Below are positions 18,257-26,974 of a DNA stretch of 64,000 bases, in pieces. The translations under genes and the position numbers were made by a program. The stretch's first letter is position 1. The number at the start of each line of letters is the position of its first letter. The notes beneath the pieces are model-generated. The model was not told the origin of the DNA, made no database searches, and worked only from the letters and a program-made list of their open reading frames with translations. The stretch is from Pseudomonas laurylsulfatiphila (GTDB lineage: Bacteria > Pseudomonadota > Gammaproteobacteria > Pseudomonadales > Pseudomonadaceae): contig NZ_NIRS01000004.1 in assembly GCF_002934665.1 (NCBI RefSeq), positions 622,501 through 686,500 of the forward strand. Direction: 5' to 3'.

Positions 18257-20029
18257 TTAATAAGTCCGGACTTTAGGTTCGAAAGTCGGAACAGTCTTCG
18301 GCGAGAAGTTCACGGCACGCTTGGTGACGCGCTTGTCACCCGGGAAGTACAGGGTGTGGCACAGCCAGTTTTCGTCGTCACGGTCTTCGAAGTCTTCACG
18401 GGCGTGAGCGCCGCGGGACTCTTTGCGTACTTCGGCAGCGATGGCGGTAGCTTCGGCCACTTCCAGCAGGTTTTGCAGTTCCAGCGCTTCGATACGGGCA
18501 GTGTTGAACGCCTGCGACTTATCGTTGATCTTCACGTTGGCGATGCGCTTGCGCAGGTCAGCCAGCTGGGCAATACCCTTCTGCATGTATTCGCCGGTAC
18601 GGAATACACCGAAGTAGTTCTGCATGCAGCTTTGCAGCTCGCGACGCAGGGTAGCCACGTCTTCGCCTTCGGTACGCTCGTTCAGGGCGGACAGACGGGC
18701 CAGGGCGGCATTGATGTCGGCGTCGGTGGCGTCGTCGTACTCGATACCGTCGGTCAGCGCTTTTTCCAGGTGCAGGCCAGCAGCGCGGCCGAATACCACC
18801 AGGTCGAGCAGCGAGTTGCCGCCCAGACGGTTGGCACCGTGAACCGATACGCAAGCCACTTCGCCCACAGCGAACAGACCAGGAATGATCTGGTCTACGC
18901 CTTCAGCGTTCTGAGTGATCGCCTGGCCATGAATGTTGGTGGCAACGCCGCCCATCATGTAGTGGCAGGTCGGAACAACCGGAACCGGAGCAACCACCGG
19001 GTCAACGTGTGCGAAAGTCTTCGACAGCTCGCAGATGCCTGGCAGACGGCTGTGCAACACTTCCTCGCCCAGGTGGTCGAGCTTGAGCATCACGTGGTCG
19101 CCATTCGGACCGCAACCGTTGCCGGCGATGATCTCTTTAACCATCGAACGGGCAACAACGTCACGACCGGCAAGGTCTTTGGCGTTCGGAGCATAACGCT
19201 CCATGAAACGCTCGCCGTGCTTGTTGATCAGGTATCCACCTTCACCACGGCAGCCTTCTGTAACCAGTACACCGGCACCGGCGATGCCGGTCGGGTGGAA
19301 CTGCCACATTTCAATGTCTTGTACCGGTACGCCGGCACGCAGTGCCATACCAACGCCGTCACCGGTATTGATCAGGGCATTGGTGGTCGACGCGTAGATA
19401 CGGCCTGCACCGCCGGTCGCCAGCACGGTGGCTTTGGCGCGGATGTAGGTGGTTTCACCGGTTTCGATGCAGATGGCGATCACGCCGACGAACTCGCCTT
19501 CGCCGTTCTTCACCAGGTCGACAGCGTAGTACTCGTTCAGGAACACGGTACCGGCTTTCAGGTTGCCCTGATAAAGGGTGTGCAGCAGCGCGTGACCGGT
19601 ACGGTCGGACGCAGCGCAAGTACGGGCAGCCTGCCCGCCTTTACCGTAATCCTTCGACTGGCCGCCGAATGGACGCTGGTAGATACGGCCTTGCTCGGTA
19701 CGCGAGAACGGCATGCCCATGTGGTCCAGCTCGTAAACGGCAGCCGGGCCTTCCTGACACATGTATTCGATAGCGTCCTGGTCACCGATGTAGTCGGAAC
19801 CCTTAACGGTATCGTACATGTGCCAGCGCCAGTCATCGTTCGGATCCGCAGACGCGATCGCGCAGGTGATGCCACCCTGGGCGGATACGGTGTGCGAACG
19901 GGTCGGGAACACTTTGGTGATCACGGCAGTCTTGTGACCGCCTTGTGCCAGTTGCAGCGCTGCGCGCATGCCGGCACCGCCACCACCAATGATGATGGCG
20001 TCGAAAGAAATCGTTGGAATGTTAGCCAT
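18257..20029 (-). CDS. sdhA: Succinate dehydrogenase flavoprotein subunit
   Basis: A 590-residue subunit with an FAD fold (DAIIIGGGGAGMRAALQLA), the His that binds FAD covalently in RSHTVSAQGGI, and the substrate-site Arg region in HGANRLGGNSLLDLVV. It oxidises succinate to fumarate on the cytoplasmic face of the inner membrane. It starts 3 bases after the sdhD stop and ends 11 bases before sdhB. Confidence 0.99.
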   Translation of the reverse strand: MANIPTISFDAIIIGGGGAGMRAALQLAQGGHKTAVITKVFPTRSHTVSAQGGITCAIASADPNDDWRWHMYDTVKGSDYIGDQDAIEYMCQEGPAAVYELDHMGMPFSRTEQGRIYQRPFGGQSKDYGKGGQAARTCAASDRTGHALLHTLYQGNLKAGTVFLNEYYAVDLVKNGEGEFVGVIAICIETGETTYIRAKATVLATGGAGRIYASTTNALINTGDGVGMALRAGVPVQDIEMWQFHPTGIAGAGVLVTEGCRGEGGYLINKHGERFMERYAPNAKDLAGRDVVARSMVKEIIAGNGCGPNGDHVMLKLDHLGEEVLHSRLPGICELSKTFAHVDPVVAPVPVVPTCHYMMGGVATNIHGQAITQNAEGVDQIIPGLFAVGEVACVSVHGANRLGGNSLLDLVVFGRAAGLHLEKALTDGIEYDDATDADINAALARLSALNERTEGEDVATLRRELQSCMQNYFGVFRTGEYMQKGIAQLADLRKRIANVKINDKSQAFNTARIEALELQNLLEVAEATAIAAEVRKESRGAHAREDFEDRDDENWLCHTLYFPGDKRVTKRAVNFSPKTVPTFEPKVRTY

Positions 20030-20032
20030 GAA

Positions 20033-20401
20033 TCAGATACCCCAGAGAATCTGCACACCCCAGACGAAGTAAGCGAACATCGCAACGCCGCATACCGCCT
20101 GGAAAAGGAAACGTACTGCAGTCGCGGACTTGCCCAGCGCCATTGGCGTCAGGTAGTCGGTCGCGATGGTCCACATGCCGACCCAGGCGTGAGCGCCCAG
20201 GGCAACGAGGGCCAGCAGACTGAAGATACGCATCCCGTTGTGGGCGAACAGGCCGTGCCATTGGTCGTAGCCAATGCCCGGGTTCGCTGCGAGGTATCCG
20301 ATCAGGAAGATGAAATAAGCCGCGAGAACGACCGCAGACACACGTTGCGCCATCCAGTCATAAAGACCGGAACGCGAAAGGTTCGTAACGCTGGTTACCA
20401 T
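20033..20401 (-). CDS. sdhD: Succinate dehydrogenase membrane anchor subunit D
   Basis: A 122-residue protein with three membrane helices (VSAVVLAAYFIFLIGYLA, IFSLLALVALGAHAWVGMW, FLFQAVCGVAMFAYFVWGV). The GAHAWVGMW segment holds the haem b-ligand His and the conserved DY follows shortly after. The start at MVTSVTNL has GGAG seven bases upstream and overlaps the end of sdhC by 7 bases. It anchors SdhAB and helps form the quinone site. Confidence 0.95.
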   Translation of the reverse strand: MVTSVTNLSRSGLYDWMAQRVSAVVLAAYFIFLIGYLAANPGIGYDQWHGLFAHNGMRIFSLLALVALGAHAWVGMWTIATDYLTPMALGKSATAVRFLFQAVCGVAMFAYFVWGVQILWGI

Positions 20402-20769
20402 ATCCAAACTCCTGCCAGAACGATCAACACCACAGAAACGGCGATGATAATTTTCGAGCCCAGGCGGCCGCCTTCCAGCGTCTCACCGATGCCCATATCC
20501 ATGATCAAGTGGCGCACACCGGCTACCAGGTGATAAAGAAGAGCGGACAGGAGGCCCCATGCTACGAACTTGGCCAGCGGGCTGGTCAAGCATGCCTTCA
20601 CCTCGGCAAAACCTTCCTCGGAACCCAGGGATTTGCCCAATGCATAAAGCATGAAGCCAAGGCCCAGGAAGAGGATGATGCCGGAAACACGGTGAAGAAA
20701 CGACGTAACGCCGGTGATGGGGAGTTTGATGGTCCTTAGGTCTAGGTTTACAGGTCGTTGGCTTTTCAC
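20395..20769 (-). CDS. sdhC: Succinate dehydrogenase cytochrome b556 subunit C
   Basis: A 124-residue, three-helix protein. The N-terminal SQRPVNLDLRTIKLPITGVTS and SFLHRVSG (Ser and Arg of the quinone site) and the haem-ligand His in LLYHLVAGVRHLIMD identify SdhC. I place the start at the GTG at 20769 (VKSQRPV), which fits the known N-termini best; a run of eight A just upstream stands in place of a clear ribosome site. First gene of the operon, about 130 bases after its predicted promoter. Confidence 0.93.
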   Translation of the reverse strand: MKSQRPVNLDLRTIKLPITGVTSFLHRVSGIILFLGLGFMLYALGKSLGSEEGFAEVKACLTSPLAKFVAWGLLSALLYHLVAGVRHLIMDMGIGETLEGGRLGSKIIIAVSVVLIVLAGVWIW

Positions 20770-20903
20770 GGCTTTTTTTTCACACTGAAGAGCCCCTAAC
20801 AATCAGGGCAAAGTTGTTGGGGAGTGCACTGGTCAGGTAACCACCACCCAGGGATGCGACCCCCAATAAAGCAGGCCCAAAAGCCCCTGGCGGTCGGTGG
20901 CCG

Positions 20904-20932
20904 AGTATAGACAGTTAGGCTACTAATGACAA
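20904..20932 (-). promoter_or_regulatory. Predicted sigma70 promoter of sdhCDAB
   Basis: On the minus strand TTGTCA and TATACT are separated by exactly 17 bases. Transcription would start near 20897, giving an sdhC leader of about 130 bases. This and the gltA promoter fill the 363-base gap between the two divergent genes. Confidence 0.7.
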
Positions 20933-21046
20933 CGCAAAGACCTAACCCAAACAGCGGATTGCGCAACTGACATAAAAGGCGTAAATGGCAGCCAATTTCG
21001 AGAAAAAAGTCCGGTTAAAGCCTTCTGGAGCAAGACTTTAGGCAAA

Positions 21047-21074
21047 TTGACATTCGAATTTATCTCACTATAGT
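21047..21074 (+). promoter_or_regulatory. Predicted sigma70 promoter of gltA
   Basis: A perfect TTGACA and TATAGT are spaced by 16 bases, about 60 bases before the gltA start. A strong AGGAGG ribosome site follows at 21123-21128. Confidence 0.75.
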
Positions 21075-21132
21075 GGTGCGGGCCCTGCGTGGGGGGTCTG
21101 TCTGATGATTTCAAGCATAAATAGGAGGCCAC

Positions 21133-22422
21133 ATGGCTGACAAAAAAGCGCAGTTGATCATCGAGGGCGCAGCCCCCGTCGAGCTGCCCATTTTAACCGG
21201 CACCGTTGGTCCCGATGTTATCGATGTTCGGGGCCTGACGGCCACGGGCCGTTTCACTTTTGACCCAGGCTTCATGTCGACCGCCTCGTGCGAGTCGAAG
21301 ATCACCTATATCGACGGCGACAACGGCATCCTGCTGCACCGCGGCTACCCGATCGAACAGCTGGCTGAAAAGTCGGACTACCTGGAAACCTGCTATCTGC
21401 TGCTCAACGGCGAACTGCCGACCGCAGAACAGAAGGCCCAGTTCGTCAGCACCGTGAAGAACCACACCATGGTTCACGAGCAGTTGAAGACCTTCTTCAA
21501 CGGCTTCCGTCGCGACGCCCACCCGATGGCCGTCATGTGCGGTGTAGTCGGTGCCCTCTCGGCCTTCTACCACGACTCCCTGGACATCAATAACCCGCAG
21601 CATCGCGAAATCTCCGCGATCCGCCTGGTTGCCAAGATGCCGACCCTGGCAGCGATGGTTTACAAGTACTCCATGGGCCAACCCATGATGTACCCGCGCA
21701 ACGACCTGTCGTACGCGGAAAACTTCCTGCACATGATGTTCAACACCCCGTGCGAGATCAAACCGATCAGCCCGGTACTCGCCAAGGCCATGGACCGGAT
21801 CTTCATCCTCCATGCCGACCACGAGCAGAACGCCTCGACATCCACCGTGCGCCTGGCGGGCTCCTCGGGTGCCAACCCGTTCGCCTGTATCGCTGCCGGC
21901 ATCGCTGCACTGTGGGGCCCTGCCCACGGCGGTGCAAACGAAGCCGTACTGACCATGCTTGATGAAATCGGCGATGTTTCGAACATCGACAAGTTCATCG
22001 CCAAGGCCAAGGACAAGAACGATCCGTTCAAACTGATGGGCTTCGGTCACCGCGTTTACAAAAACCGCGACCCGCGCGCCACCGTCATGAAGCAGACCTG
22101 CGACGAAGTATTGAAGGAACTGGGCATCCAGAACGATCCGCAACTCGAACTGGCCATGCGCCTGGAAGAGATCGCCCTGACCGACCCGTACTTCATCGAG
22201 CGCTCTCTGTACCCGAACGTCGACTTCTACTCGGGGATCATCCTCAAGGCGATCGGCATTCCAACCAGCATGTTCACCGTGATCTTCGCCCTGGCGCGGA
22301 CCGTCGGCTGGATCTCCCACTGGAAAGAAATGCTCTCCAGCCCGTACAAGATCGGCCGTCCGCGCCAGCTGTACACCGGCTACGAGTCGCGTGACATCAC
22401 CAAGCTGGAAGACCGCAAGTAA
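21133..22422 (+). CDS. gltA: Citrate synthase (type II)
   Basis: A 429-residue cytoplasmic enzyme that condenses oxaloacetate and acetyl-CoA. Catalytic residues are in place: the first His in LHADHEQNASTSTVR, the second in GFGHRVYKNRDPR, and the Asp in NVDFYSGI. Length and sequence fit the hexameric, NADH-sensitive Gram-negative type. The gene diverges from sdhC and ends at a strong terminator. Confidence 0.99.
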   Translation: MADKKAQLIIEGAAPVELPILTGTVGPDVIDVRGLTATGRFTFDPGFMSTASCESKITYIDGDNGILLHRGYPIEQLAEKSDYLETCYLLLNGELPTAEQKAQFVSTVKNHTMVHEQLKTFFNGFRRDAHPMAVMCGVVGALSAFYHDSLDINNPQHREISAIRLVAKMPTLAAMVYKYSMGQPMMYPRNDLSYAENFLHMMFNTPCEIKPISPVLAKAMDRIFILHADHEQNASTSTVRLAGSSGANPFACIAAGIAALWGPAHGGANEAVLTMLDEIGDVSNIDKFIAKAKDKNDPFKLMGFGHRVYKNRDPRATVMKQTCDEVLKELGIQNDPQLELAMRLEEIALTDPYFIERSLYPNVDFYSGIILKAIGIPTSMFTVIFALARTVGWISHWKEMLSSPYKIGRPRQLYTGYESRDITKLEDRK

Positions 22423-22458
22423 GATCTGTCTTGCTGTAGCGTGTTGAGTTGCACCGGG

Positions 22459-22500
22459 AACGGCCTCTGCTTTTTATAAAGAAGCAGAGGCCGTTTTTGT
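22459..22500 (+). terminator. Rho-independent terminator after gltA
   Basis: The long arms AACGGCCTCTGCTT and AAGCAGAGGCCGTT are followed by TTTTT. Confidence 0.93.
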
Positions 22501-22511
22501 TTGTACGGCTT

Positions 22512-22660
22512 TTGGTTGTGTACATATCCGTTGTTTGGGTAACGGCGGCTTATGGTTCCGCTCTTACAGCGGGTCACTTTCGAAAAGCGCGAAAGTAACC
22601 AAAGCGCTCTGCCCCTGACATTCGGTGCCTCGCCGTGGCTCGGCATGCCCTCGCTCCGGT
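22512..22660. repeat. Inverted copy of part of the DUF1534-type repeat
   Basis: Read in reverse, this matches the end part of the element at 51590-51710: the ATATGTACAC edge, the GCCGTTACC box, and the AGAGCGGAACC and GTGACCCGCTGTAAGAGCGG pieces. It contains the hairpin ACTTTCG/CGAAAGT at 22577-22597. No coding potential is seen from here to 22920, only GC-rich sequence with a single REP unit at 22858-22881. Confidence 0.7.
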
Positions 22661-22921
22661 CCTGCTCCGTGGGCCCGCCGCCATCGGCCATCCATGGCCG
22701 GGGACGGCTAACCCGGCATCCATGCCGGGTTGCCCACTGCGCAGAACCTGCGCTCGGCCTCACGAGGGGGCGTACACCGCAACAGCGTCCGAGGCGGCCT
22801 ACCGGCCGGCCTGTTTGCTGGCTTGGATCCGCGAGATTTCGGTCGGCTGACAGGCCGCCATCGCGAGCAAGCTCGCTCCCACAGAAGAGCAAAGGCAGGT
22901 CGGCGTACATCTTCGCTCTTC

Positions 22922-23155
22922 ACCACTCATCAGGCCGAGCGTTAGCTCGCCTGCAGCTCTTGATCTTGATCCACCCGCCCCTTCGGAAGGCTGAGTGGAG
23001 GCGTTCATCCGGGGGTTAGGCGCGCAGCGCCGCTCGGCGAAGCCGAACACATCGAGAGGAGGTCGAAGCGAAGCCGACCGGAGGCGATGCCCCCGGCTGA
23101 ATGCCGGAGCGAAGGAACGCCGAGCCCAGGCGAGGGGCCGTACGTTCGGGGCGAG
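22922..23155. repeat. DUF1534-type complex repeat, first part (interrupted by the IS)
   Basis: About 234 bases that closely match 51370-51601 in the same orientation, including CAGGCCGAGCGTTAGCTCGC, GGTCGAAGCGAAGCCGACCGG and GAGGGGCCGTACGT. Short ORFs here (GRSEADRRR...) are the well-known artefact listed as DUF1534; the DNA behaves as a dispersed repeat. The rest of the element resumes after the IS at about 24480. Confidence 0.75.
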
Positions 23156-23167
23156 TGAAGGGATCAA

Positions 23168-24467
23168 CCACATAGGTAACAGAAGAGGTCAGCCACATAG
23201 GTAACACCTGATCACTTATTTCTGATTACTTTGAGCGTCAGATAAGCGTCTTTGGCATCCCTTTCATCAACGCGGCCTAATACTACCGGTCCAAAAATGA
23301 TGTCCCAAACACCCTCACTGACGCTCTCCAACCCAACCGTTTCATGCTTGAGCACGTAGCCGACATAGATTCTAAGCCTACCTTTGTTCACCACGCCGTT
23401 GGAGTCCGTCCGGTAAACCTCAACATGGCTTGGGTACCTCATCTCCGGCAGCTTGCCCGGATAAGGTCGTGAAGAGCTTGTGTAGCAAGAGCCGGGGGTT
23501 TTCTGCCCCAGCGCCTCATGAAGACGCTCATGATTGTAGTGCTGCATGAACAGATCGAAATGTTTCTGCTGGGCTCCCCACTCAATTTCCGGCGGCCTTG
23601 GCAACGTACTTTTCAGCGTGCGGTGCATGCGCTCATGCCGTCCGTTTTGCTCTGGTCGACCAGGTTGAATCCTTTCGTGAATGATGCCCAGACGGGCCCA
23701 CCAGATGGACAACTGCGATAACCCGGCACGCCCACCGCTGGCAAAAGGGACACCGTTGTCGGTACGGATCCGCTCGGGCATTCCATGCATCTTAAATAGC
23801 CGCTCGAAGGTTGCCTTGGCGTCCTTGAAAGTCGTGCTGGGCATGCTTTCACACGCCAGTAGAAAGCGACTGGCGTGATCCATCACTGTCAGGGGGTAAC
23901 ACCAGACACCGTCTCCCGTCAGGTATTGGCCTTTGTAATCGGCGCTCCAGAGCTGGTTGGGAAGATCGGCTTTCTGAAGTGGCTTGGGATAGATGGCGAC
24001 ACGCTGACGTAAACGCCGTGGGGGCACCAGACCCGCCTTTTTAAGCACGTTGTAGATCGTGGTTTTCGAGGGCGGAGACTGATCTGGAAACCGTTCACTC
24101 AGGGCTGTCTGAATCTTCTTCGGGCCCGGTGTGGTTTGCCCTTGGCCGCGCAGCTCAAGAATGGCCTCCTTGACCGCAAACGGCACGGCCTGAGCCTGGG
24201 AGTGTCGCTTGCGACTGCACTCCGCCAAGCCATTAATGCTGTCCGCGTTGTAGCGGGCCACCCACTTGTAACCAGTCTTGCGACTGATGCTGTGAGCCGC
24301 ACAGAGTTGACTGAAATTGAGTCGACCAGACAAATAATCGGCAATGAACATCACTTTCAGGTCCATAGGTTTCAGCTCTCGCCACGGCATGGTCAGATCC
24401 TCGGAATCGACCAGTGCCAGTTAAAAACTGTTACCTATGTGCTTGAACTGTTTTGTTACCTATGTGG
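23168..24467 (-). mobile_element. IS481-family insertion sequence
   Basis: About 1.3 kb with one transposase gene. Both ends carry the 13-base word CACATAGGTAACA twice, 25 bases apart: at 23168 and 23193 on the left, and as its reverse complement at 24429 and 24454 on the right. So the ends are inverted repeats that each hold a tandem pair, probably the transposase binding sites. The exact outer borders and a target duplication could not be fixed. It sits inside a DUF1534-type repeat. Confidence 0.82.
23212..24390 (-). CDS. IS481-family transposase
   Basis: A 392-residue DDE transposase, apparently intact. The N-terminus has a helix-turn-helix (FSQLCAAHSISRKTGYKWVARY) and a second winged HTH region (PPSKTTIYNVLKKAGLV); the rve integrase core follows with Asp in LWSADYKGQY, Asp in RIRTDNGVPFAS and Glu in RPEQNGRHERMHRTLK. 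It cuts and joins the IS ends. Full length with all three catalytic acids suggests it may still be active. Confidence 0.92.
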   Translation of the reverse strand: MPWRELKPMDLKVMFIADYLSGRLNFSQLCAAHSISRKTGYKWVARYNADSINGLAECSRKRHSQAQAVPFAVKEAILELRGQGQTTPGPKKIQTALSERFPDQSPPSKTTIYNVLKKAGLVPPRRLRQRVAIYPKPLQKADLPNQLWSADYKGQYLTGDGVWCYPLTVMDHASRFLLACESMPSTTFKDAKATFERLFKMHGMPERIRTDNGVPFASGGRAGLSQLSIWWARLGIIHERIQPGRPEQNGRHERMHRTLKSTLPRPPEIEWGAQQKHFDLFMQHYNHERLHEALGQKTPGSCYTSSSRPYPGKLPEMRYPSHVEVYRTDSNGVVNKGRLRIYVGYVLKHETVGLESVSEGVWDIIFGPVVLGRVDERDAKDAYLTLKVIRNK

Positions 24468-24479
24468 GTGAGTCATACC

Positions 24480-24614
24480 GCGAGCGTTTTTTGCTTCCTT
24501 TTTTAGGCGCTTGTAAAAAAGGGAGTCGCCGTAAGGGCGAAACCGTAAGCCGCCGTTACCGCAGCAATGGATATGTACACGGTCAACAAGAGACAGGTCG
24601 GCTGTCAGGCCGCC
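24480..24614. repeat. DUF1534-type complex repeat, second part (after the IS)
   Basis: It holds the same closing words as the element at 51.6 kb: GCGAAACCGTAAGCCGCCGT, GGATATGTACAC and GACAGGTCGGCTGTCAGGCC. Together with 22922-23155 it forms one element split by the IS. The remaining bases up to 24765 contain one REP half-unit and the actP terminator. Confidence 0.7.
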
Positions 24615-24694
24615 TTCGTCGGATCGCCGCCCGGACCAAGCCCGCTCCCACAGGATCGAGTACACCCGACAAATTCCGGTCGGTAATCGCCCAA

Positions 24695-24727
24695 CAAAAA
24701 ATGCCCCGATCTCTCGACCGGGGCATT
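24695..24727 (-). terminator. Rho-independent terminator after actP
   Basis: The arms AATGCCCCG and CGGGGCATT; on the minus strand a run of T follows. Confidence 0.88.
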
Positions 24728-24765
24728 CAATTGTCAGCGCAACTTATCTAAAAAGCGTTGAAGCC

Positions 24766-26424
24766 TTAGTGCGAAACCGCCCCACTCGCCCCCAACCCGG
24801 TCTGCGATCGAACAAACTGCGGGAAGAACAGCGCCCGCTCATTGTCAGCCGCAGTCGACTTGTCAGTGACCGAGAAGAACCAGATCCCGACAAAGGCAAT
24901 CAACATCGAGAACAACGCCGGGTACTCATACGGGAAGATAGCCTTCTCGTGATGCAGGATCTGCACCCAGATGGTCGGGCCAAGGATCATCAGGCCTACG
25001 GCACTGATCAGGCCCATCCAGCCGCCGATCATCGCACCGCGAGTGGTCAGCTTTTTCCAGTACATGGAAAGCAGCAGTACCGGGAAGTTGCAGCTCGCCG
25101 CGATGGAGAACGCCAGGCCCACCATGAACGCGATGTTCTGGCTTTCGAACAGAATACCCAGAACGATGGCCAGCACAGCCAAGGCAACGGTGGTGATCTT
25201 CGAAATACGAATCTCATCCTTCTCGTTGGCCTTGCCCTTCTTGATCACACTGGCATACAGGTCGTGGGACACCGCCGAAGCACCCGCCAGGGTCAGGCCG
25301 GCCACTACCGCCAGAATGGTCGCGAACGCCACGGCCGAGATGAAGCCCAGGAAGATACTGCCGCCGACCGCGTTGGCCAGGTGCACCGCCGCCATGTTGT
25401 TACCGCCGAGCAACGCGCCGGCCGCGTCTTTGAAGGCCGGGTTGGTGCTGACCAGCAGGATCGCGCCGAAACCGATGATGAAGGTCAGGATGTAGAAGTA
25501 GCCAATGAAACCGGTTGCGTACAGCACACTCTTGCGAGCTTCCTTTGCATCACTCACGGTGAAGAAGCGCATCAGGATGTGCGGCAGACCCGCGGTACCG
25601 AACATCAGAGCCAGCCCGAGGGAGAACGCCGAGACCGGATCTTTCACCAGACCGCCCGGGCTCATGATCGCTTCACCTTTAGGGTGAACCTTGATCGCCT
25701 CGGAAAACAGCATGTTGAAGTCGAAGTTGACGTGTTTCATCACCATCAGCGCCATGAAGGAAGCGCCGGACAGCAGCAGAACCGCCTTGATGATTTGCAC
25801 CCAGGTGGTCGCCAGCATGCCGCCGAACAGCACATAAAGGCACATCAGCACGCCCACCAGAATCACCGCGACGTGGTAGTCGAGGCCGAACAACAGCTGG
25901 ATCAGCTTGCCCGCACCCACCATCTGGGCGATCAGGTAGAACGCCACCACCACCAGCGAACCGCAGGCGGACAGCGAACGGATCTGGGTTTGCCCCAGGC
26001 GGTAGGACGCCACGTCGGCAAATGTGTACTTGCCCAGGTTACGCAGGCGCTCGGCGATCAGGAACAGAATGATCGGCCAGCCCACCAGGAAGCCGATCGA
26101 ATAGATCAGCCCGTCGTAGCCTGAAGCGAACACCAGCGCGGAAATACCCAGGAAGGAAGCGGCCGACATATAGTCACCGGCAATCGCCAGGCCGTTCTGG
26201 AACCCGGTGATCTTGCCGCCCGCCGCGTAGTAGTCGGCAGCCGACTTGTTACGCTTGGAGGCCCAGTAAGTGATGCACAGGGTTGCCCCCACGAATACCA
26301 CGAACATCAGGATCGCGGCGACGTTAAGGGGTTGTTTTTGCACTTCACCGGTCAGAGCTTCAGCCGCCCAGGCGCCCGGTGCAAAAGCTGCGATGCTCAA
26401 TAGAGCCAGTAGACGCCGGATCAT
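24766..26424 (-). CDS. actP: Cation/acetate symporter ActP
   Basis: A 552-residue Na+/solute symporter (SSS family) with a cleavable signal sequence (RLLALLSIAAFAPGAWA) and about 13 membrane helices. ITGFQNGLAIAGDYMSAASFLGISA is the signature of ActP-type acetate and short-chain acid carriers. Its start overlaps the yjcH stop (ATGA), as in the yjcH-actP pair known from acs operons, although acs is not in the window. It imports acetate or other short carboxylates such as pyruvate. Confidence 0.95.
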   Translation of the reverse strand: MIRRLLALLSIAAFAPGAWAAEALTGEVQKQPLNVAAILMFVVFVGATLCITYWASKRNKSAADYYAAGGKITGFQNGLAIAGDYMSAASFLGISALVFASGYDGLIYSIGFLVGWPIILFLIAERLRNLGKYTFADVASYRLGQTQIRSLSACGSLVVVAFYLIAQMVGAGKLIQLLFGLDYHVAVILVGVLMCLYVLFGGMLATTWVQIIKAVLLLSGASFMALMVMKHVNFDFNMLFSEAIKVHPKGEAIMSPGGLVKDPVSAFSLGLALMFGTAGLPHILMRFFTVSDAKEARKSVLYATGFIGYFYILTFIIGFGAILLVSTNPAFKDAAGALLGGNNMAAVHLANAVGGSIFLGFISAVAFATILAVVAGLTLAGASAVSHDLYASVIKKGKANEKDEIRISKITTVALAVLAIVLGILFESQNIAFMVGLAFSIAASCNFPVLLLSMYWKKLTTRGAMIGGWMGLISAVGLMILGPTIWVQILHHEKAIFPYEYPALFSMLIAFVGIWFFSVTDKSTAADNERALFFPQFVRSQTGLGASGAVSH

Positions 26425-26732
26425 TGCTGAGCCTCCTTGAGAATCGCATTGTTCAGGTCGTCAAACTCGCCATTGGCGCGTCGTACGTAGATACCGGTCA
26501 GGACGAAGGCCGAAACAATCAGCCCGACGCCAATCGGTATTCCCCAGGTAATCGAGGACTCAGGGTTGATTTTCGCCCCCAGCAAATGCGGCCCGTAAGC
26601 AATCAAAAGGATGAATCCGGAGTAAAGCCCAAGCATGATTGCCGAAAGAATCCAGGCGAATCGCTCCCTCTTGCTGACCAGCTCCTTGAAACGCGGGCTG
26701 TTTTGAATCGAGAGGTAAATGCTGTCGTTCAT
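26421..26732 (-). CDS. yjcH: DUF485 membrane protein (YjcH)
   Basis: A 103-residue protein with two membrane helices (FAWILSAIMLGLYSGFILLIAY and ITWGIPIGVGLIVSAFVLTGIYV) and the family's charged N-terminus (FKELVSKRERFAW). DUF485 proteins are nearly always encoded just ahead of actP, as here with a four-base overlap. They are thought to assist or modulate the symporter; the mechanism is unknown. Confidence 0.92.
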   Translation of the reverse strand: MNDSIYLSIQNSPRFKELVSKRERFAWILSAIMLGLYSGFILLIAYGPHLLGAKINPESSITWGIPIGVGLIVSAFVLTGIYVRRANGEFDDLNNAILKEAQQ

Positions 26733-26862
26733 TGTTTTTATCCTCGCAGCACAGATTGAATTGGAACGTTATCCACTCTATGCGGCTGCGGGGCAGGTTC
26801 CAGACGACCTTAGTCTTAGAACCACATGACAGATTCGCCAATTTCCAGCATGCACCAAACAA

Positions 26863-26953
26863 CTGTGGGAGCGAGCCTGCTCGCGAAGGCGTCTGATCAG
26901 CCGACAACTCAGTCAACTGACAGAACGCTTCGCGAGCAGGCTCGCTCCCACAG
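26863..26953. repeat. REPIN, GTGGGAGCGAGCCTGCTCGCGA type
   Basis: Two facing REP units (TGTGGGAGCGAGCCTGCTCG and its reverse) lie between the yjcH promoter side and the 3' end of the betaine-binding gene. Confidence 0.88.
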
Positions 26954-26974
26954 GGTCAAGCGTGCTCTTTTTTA

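Noticed and set aside
18356..20533. Long plus-strand frame opposite sdhA
   Set aside because: Antisense shadow of sdhA/sdhD; low-complexity His/Gln/Val-rich translation without motifs.
22995..23204. Short ORFs reading GRSEADRRR... (DUF1534), also at 51461-51661
   Set aside because: They lie in a dispersed repeat and the reading is not conserved as protein; treated as non-coding.
24769..26124. Plus-strand frame opposite actP
   Set aside because: Highly charged, repetitive translation typical of an antisense frame over membrane helices.
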